DNA of 64,000 bases from Ga0077555 sp041397775 (GTDB lineage: Bacteria > Pseudomonadota > Alphaproteobacteria > Rhizobiales > Hyphomicrobiaceae), in the NCBI GenBank assembly GCA_041397775.1, contig JAWKWB010000008.1, positions 248,001 through 312,000 of the forward strand, given 5' to 3'. Shown in pieces: positions 60,527 through 64,000 of this stretch (positions are counted from its first letter, which is position 1; every line of letters begins with the position of its first letter). Below the pieces are notes generated by a model that was not told the origin of the DNA, made no database searches, and saw nothing but the letters and a program-made list of their open reading frames with translations. Made by a program: the position numbers and the translations under genes.

Positions 60527-62548
60527 TCAGTCTTCGAGGCTCACGTCATGTCGTGGCGCGTGCCAGTCGGCGGCAGCGGCGATGCAGCGGCCGACGTCCT
60601 CCTCGAGCATCAAGCGTTCCGCAACGAGCTTGCGGGCGGCCGCGCCGATCGCCTCCTGGTAAGCGGCGCGGCTCGCGTAGCGCTCGGCGATCGAGGGGCG
60701 TGGATCGCGCGTGACGGCGCGTTCCTCAGCCGTCTCCGGCAGCGGGATCGTGGACCCCGTGAACTCGTGCATCGCGCCGTGGCCCTGCCCGCGCATGCGC
60801 AAATTCCAGCCCGTGTACGTGGCGAGCGGCGCCTGCACCATCGGCGCGCGCACGCCGGCGATGTCGTTGCCGTCGGCATCGGTGGCCGGGACGAGCACGG
60901 CATAATGCCTGCCCGTTCGCCGGGGCGGTTCCTGCAGGATGCCGCGTTCGGCGTCCGAACCGAAGTCGAGCAGTTCGAGCGTGTTGGGCTCGCGCGGCGT
61001 CATGACGCCGGGGATCGCGGGAAAGCCTTTGCGCCAATGGTCGATGTCCACCAGCGTCCCGTTCGCGCGCCTGGGGATGCGGCTGTCGGGCGGCGCCTCG
61101 CCCGTGGACGCCCAGGCATCGATGTTGTCGAGCGCGGCCCGGAAGAACATCGACGTCCACACCACGTTCTGCACGTTCTGGCAGACGCCGGCGTTGGTCG
61201 CCTTTTTCAACAGCGGATCGGCGAAATGCTGAGACGACGCCCAGAGATACACGCGCACGTTCTGGGGCTGGGCCAGATCGTTGCCGTGCGTATCCGTGTG
61301 GACGAGGCTGCCGCGCCTCTGCCAGTACTCCGTTCCCGTCTGCGTGTGGATGATCAGCGGATCCGACTCGGGACGCTTGCAAATGGCGTCGGTGCGGCCG
61401 GTCAGGTGGCAGGTCGAGGACGCATAGGAGAACGGGAAACAATCAGCGGGATTCTCGTGGTCCTCGTACTGCTGGCCGGCAGCGACGATGACGTTGGCAA
61501 AGCGATGGTTCATCCACATGCGGCCACCGCCGGAAACGTGCGGCAAGAGGCCGTCGAAGACGCGGTTGCCTTCGGCATCGACATTGAAGCCGCGATAGAC
61601 GAAGTCGCGAATGCAGCGCCCCGTCTGAGAACGGCCCCAGCCGTAGGCCTTTTCGATCACACCGCCCATGGGGTTGGCATTCCCGGCAGCGTCCGCCGCG
61701 CCCGAGCGCAGGTAGGACACCACTTCGCGCACCGCCACGTGGCCGAGGCCGAGCACGAGGGGATCGCGGCCGGCGTAGACCAGTTCGTAGATCCAGCCCG
61801 GTTCGAAGCCCGCGGGGATGTGGATATGCGTATCGGAGGGCACGATGGCCGTTTCCGCCCCGACGGCGTCGAGGCCCATGCCGGTCTCCGTACGCGCGAA
61901 ACGCCATTTATCGGGTGCGATCGGCTGGCGCGCATCGCCAGCGTAGCGGCGGCGCGTCAGGCTCGCCTTGGCGGTGTCGCGCGTGGCGGTCGGATGCGAT
62001 CGTGTCGAGGCGCGGCCCGACAGCGGCAACGTCGTCACGCCCTTGCGGTCGACGATGTACTCGACCCTGACGGGTCCGGTGATCGGCTGGTCGCCGTCGC
62101 GCGCCACGGGAACGTCGAGCAGGAAGCGATTGCCGCCGGGCAGCAGGTCGGCCTGCCACCCCGCCCAGACGAGGCTGTAGCCGCGCCGCATGAAATAGCC
62201 GTTGCCCGCATGTGCAGCGGTCCGGGGATCGTTGGAGCCGGCGGCATCGTTGAAAAACTGCAGGCAGCGGATGTTGCCCCGGTTGCCCCAGTCGAAAAAG
62301 ATCCGGCGATTGCCCTTGTCGGGGTCTACCGGACGCAGGATCGAGATATCGGTGGTGAAATGAACGAGGCCATCGGCGCCGACGGGCGCAAACTCGATGT
62401 CGCAAATATCGCGCTGGCCGGGCGCCTTCGGATCGACCGCTATATGCGCGCGGCCCTTGATGCGCTCATAAGGGCCGACATCGCCAAAGGCCATGCCGCC
62501 AGCGAACGGGAAGCGCTCGGTGATCTCGATCTCGATACGGCTCGTCAT
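60527..62548 (-). CDS. Alpha/beta-hydrolase-domain protein (ABhydrolase_10 type)
   Basis: A 673-residue protein of a large, poorly characterised hydrolase family (alpha/beta hydrolase domain, about PF20091-like by memory). An N-terminal beta-rich part (FPFAGGMAFGDVGPYERIKGRAHIAVDP) precedes the hydrolase domain with the nucleophile motif GWGRSQTGRCIRDFVYRGFN. The long length fits the family. No signal peptide is evident. It is 57 bases ahead of the aminotransferase on the same strand, so one catabolic operon is likely, but no substrate can be proposed. Confidence 0.8.
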   Translation of the reverse strand: MTSRIEIEITERFPFAGGMAFGDVGPYERIKGRAHIAVDPKAPGQRDICDIEFAPVGADGLVHFTTDISILRPVDPDKGNRRIFFDWGNRGNIRCLQFFNDAAGSNDPRTAAHAGNGYFMRRGYSLVWAGWQADLLPGGNRFLLDVPVARDGDQPITGPVRVEYIVDRKGVTTLPLSGRASTRSHPTATRDTAKASLTRRRYAGDARQPIAPDKWRFARTETGMGLDAVGAETAIVPSDTHIHIPAGFEPGWIYELVYAGRDPLVLGLGHVAVREVVSYLRSGAADAAGNANPMGGVIEKAYGWGRSQTGRCIRDFVYRGFNVDAEGNRVFDGLLPHVSGGGRMWMNHRFANVIVAAGQQYEDHENPADCFPFSYASSTCHLTGRTDAICKRPESDPLIIHTQTGTEYWQRRGSLVHTDTHGNDLAQPQNVRVYLWASSQHFADPLLKKATNAGVCQNVQNVVWTSMFFRAALDNIDAWASTGEAPPDSRIPRRANGTLVDIDHWRKGFPAIPGVMTPREPNTLELLDFGSDAERGILQEPPRRTGRHYAVLVPATDADGNDIAGVRAPMVQAPLATYTGWNLRMRGQGHGAMHEFTGSTIPLPETAEERAVTRDPRPSIAERYASRAAYQEAIGAAARKLVAERLMLEEDVGRCIAAAADWHAPRHDVSLED

Positions 62549-62898
62549 GATGTTCTTGCCCGGGTCCAGTGGCTCTTGGCGAGCCGCAGCCTAGTGGCCC
62601 GTCGCGCCCAAATCGCTCCAAAGCCGCAACCGTTTTCCGATTTTGGCGCGACATGAGGGCCACGAGATAAGTCATGAGCTTCGTGTGGCGTTCGTCGCGC
62701 CTTGATCGACGACTCGCCTGCCGCACGTATTGGTCAATCAAGACGCGACGCCACACTAGACCGGTTCCCACGGCAACGGAACAGGTTCGGCACACCGTGC
62801 AACGGCATGCCGGCGGCGAGCCGCCGCTCACATGAAAACGGCCGCCCGACGAGGGGCGGCCGCTTCCAAACTTCGCAGTCGGGCACCGGGGCCGTGGA
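62549..62898. other. Intergenic region between rpoC and the hydrolase gene
   Basis: 350 bases containing the rpoC terminator (62835-62862) and, presumably, the promoter of the hydrolase-aminotransferase pair. No tRNA or coding signal was found. Confidence 0.6.
62835..62862 (-). terminator. Intrinsic terminator of rpoC
   Basis: Read on the minus strand, CGGCCGCCC-(6)-GGGCGGCCG forms a perfect 9-bp GC stem followed directly by TTTT, 36 bases past the rpoC stop. This ends the rpoBC transcript in this genome. Confidence 0.85.
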
Positions 62899-64000
62899 TT
62901 ACTCCGCAGCCTCTTCCGACGGACGACGGCGGCGGCGCTGCGCAACCGTGTCGCCAGGGCCGGCGAGTGCGCGCTCGGCATCCAGCTTCGCCTTCTCGCG
63001 CGAGATGAGGTCGTCGCGCTTGCTGGCGATGGCACGGATGTCACGCAGCATGCCGCCCGTACCGGCCGGGATCAGACGGCCGACGATGACGTTCTCCTTG
63101 AGGCCGTCGAGCGTATCGACCTTGCCGTTGACGGCGGCCTCGGTCAGCACGCGCGTCGTCTCCTGGAAGGACGCCGCGGAGATGAAGGAGTTCGTCTGCA
63201 GCGAGGCCTTGGTGATGCCCAGCAGCACCGGCTTGCCCGTCGCCGGCCGCTTGCCCGCCATCTCGAGCGCACGGTTCTTGGCGTCGAACTCGACCTTGTC
63301 GATCTGCTCGTTCTTCAGGTAGTCCGTGTCGCCGGCGTCCTCGATCTCGATCTTCTGCAGCATCTGGCGAACGATCACCTCGATGTGCTTGTCGTTGATC
63401 GTCACGCCCTGCAGACGATAGACGTCCTGGATCTCCTTGATCAGGTACTTGGCAAGCTCCTCGACGCCCTTGATGGCGAGGATGTCGTGCGGGGCGGGGT
63501 GGCCGTCGTAGACGAAGTCACCCTTCTCCACACGGTCGCCATGCTGGACCGCAAGGTTCTTGCCGCGCTGAATGAGGTACTCGACCGGCTGGGCGCTTTC
63601 GTCGTCCGGCTTGATCGTGATGCGCTGCTTGTTCTTGTAGTCCTTGCCGAACTCGACGGTACCGGAGATCTCCGCGATGATCGCGTGATCCTTCGGACGC
63701 CGCGCCTCGAACAGCTCCGCCACGCGCGGCAGACCGCCCGTGATGTCGCCAGTCTTGGCAGACGCGATCGGCACGCGGGCGAGCACGTCGCCGGCCTTCA
63801 CCTTCGCACCCGGCTCGACGGAGAGCACCGCCTCGACCGACAGCAGGTAGCGGGCGTCGCCGCCGCGCGCCAGCTTGATCGGCTTGCCGGCCTTGCCGTC
63901 CTTGATGATGATCGCGGGCTTCAGGCCGGCCGTACGCGGGCTCGAGCGCCAATCGACGACCACGCGGTTGGTGGTGCCCTTCACTTCGTCCGTCTGCTCC
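62899..64000 (-). CDS. rpoC: RNA polymerase beta' subunit, C-terminal part
   Basis: The 3' end of rpoC; the gene starts beyond the right edge. The visible 366 or so residues include the conserved GGLPRVAELFEARRPKDHAIIAEI, DVYRLQGVTINDKHIEVIVRQMLQKI, LLGITKASLQTNSFISAASFQETTRVLTEAA and LKENVIVGRLIPAGTG blocks of the beta' C-terminal region, followed by a basic/acidic tail. It normally precedes rpsL in this bacterial group, but here it ends in a terminator and is followed by unrelated genes. Confidence 0.98.
   Translation of the reverse strand, partial: EQTDEVKGTTNRVVVDWRSSPRTAGLKPAIIIKDGKAGKPIKLARGGDARYLLSVEAVLSVEPGAKVKAGDVLARVPIASAKTGDITGGLPRVAELFEARRPKDHAIIAEISGTVEFGKDYKNKQRITIKPDDESAQPVEYLIQRGKNLAVQHGDRVEKGDFVYDGHPAPHDILAIKGVEELAKYLIKEIQDVYRLQGVTINDKHIEVIVRQMLQKIEIEDAGDTDYLKNEQIDKVEFDAKNRALEMAGKRPATGKPVLLGITKASLQTNSFISAASFQETTRVLTEAAVNGKVDTLDGLKENVIVGRLIPAGTGGMLRDIRAIASKRDDLISREKAKLDAERALAGPGDTVAQRRRRRPSEEAAE

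Overview
The window looks like a chromosomal segment of a GC-rich alphaproteobacterium, probably of the Rhodospirillales/Reyranella-like or Hyphomicrobiales type (inference). The evidence is: adk lying between secY and rpsM, the zinc-free form of S14, a DUF2312/GapR protein, an LptE-HolA pair behind leuS, and strong G/C preference at third codon positions. No rRNA, tRNA, transposase, phage or CRISPR locus is visible.

Layout. 0-11 kb: a 5'-partial coiled-coil/DUF4332 protein, dapD, a DMT transporter, the minus-strand run leuS-lptE-holA, a YggS-type PLP protein, guaB and rnhB. 10.9-13.1 kb: a small accessory patch with a GSU2403-type nucleotidyltransferase under a promoter framed by two near-identical palindromes, a start-less membrane ORF, and several kinds of intergenic repeat. 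13.1-24.2 kb: metabolic and hydrolytic genes (LLM flavin oxidoreductase, Uma2 nuclease, two alpha/beta hydrolases, M20 peptidase, TPR lipoprotein, M17 aminopeptidase with NlpC/P60 hydrolase, dgoK-dgoA). 24.2-44.1 kb: one long minus-strand translation block, rpsL-rpsG-fusA-tuf-rpsJ through S10, spc and alpha genes to rpoA-rplQ, with adk and secY inside. 44.1-62.9 kb: 18.8 kb of unrelated genes. 62.9-64 kb: the 3' end of rpoC with its own intrinsic terminator. In most relatives rpoC is followed directly by rpsL, so the classical rpoBC-str junction is broken open here.

The most interesting item is in that inserted block. A gene directly behind an acyl-CoA synthetase reads through an in-frame TGA at 47543-47545 into a matching second half. 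The TGA replaces the second Cys of an AhpD-type C-x-x-C-x-x-x-H motif, giving Cys-Phe-Tyr-[UGA]-Thr-Thr-Ser-His. A two-tier RNA hairpin with a CGUGA loop starts 24 nt after the TGA, where a bacterial SECIS element would lie. I read this as a selenocysteine-containing AhpD-like protein of about 371 residues. Other genes in the block encode a CinA-like amidohydrolase, a ThDP enzyme, an L,D-transpeptidase and an M15/DUF882 peptidase, GapR, a type I secretion ABC/HlyD pair, a class III aminotransferase and a large alpha/beta hydrolase.

The intergenic DNA is rich in dispersed repeats: five copies of a roughly 150-bp GC-rich element (two at 14.6-15.0 kb, three in tandem and opposite orientation at 54.5-55.1 kb), a 43-bp tandem repeat, GTAGGTTGGGTTA dyads, two short hairpin repeats shared between distant loci, and a MITE-like inverted repeat ending in CTAG. 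Other points of note are an EF-Tu with an unusual switch I, a large hairpin between rpsL and rpsG, and a good internal promoter in front of the rpsM-rpoA group.
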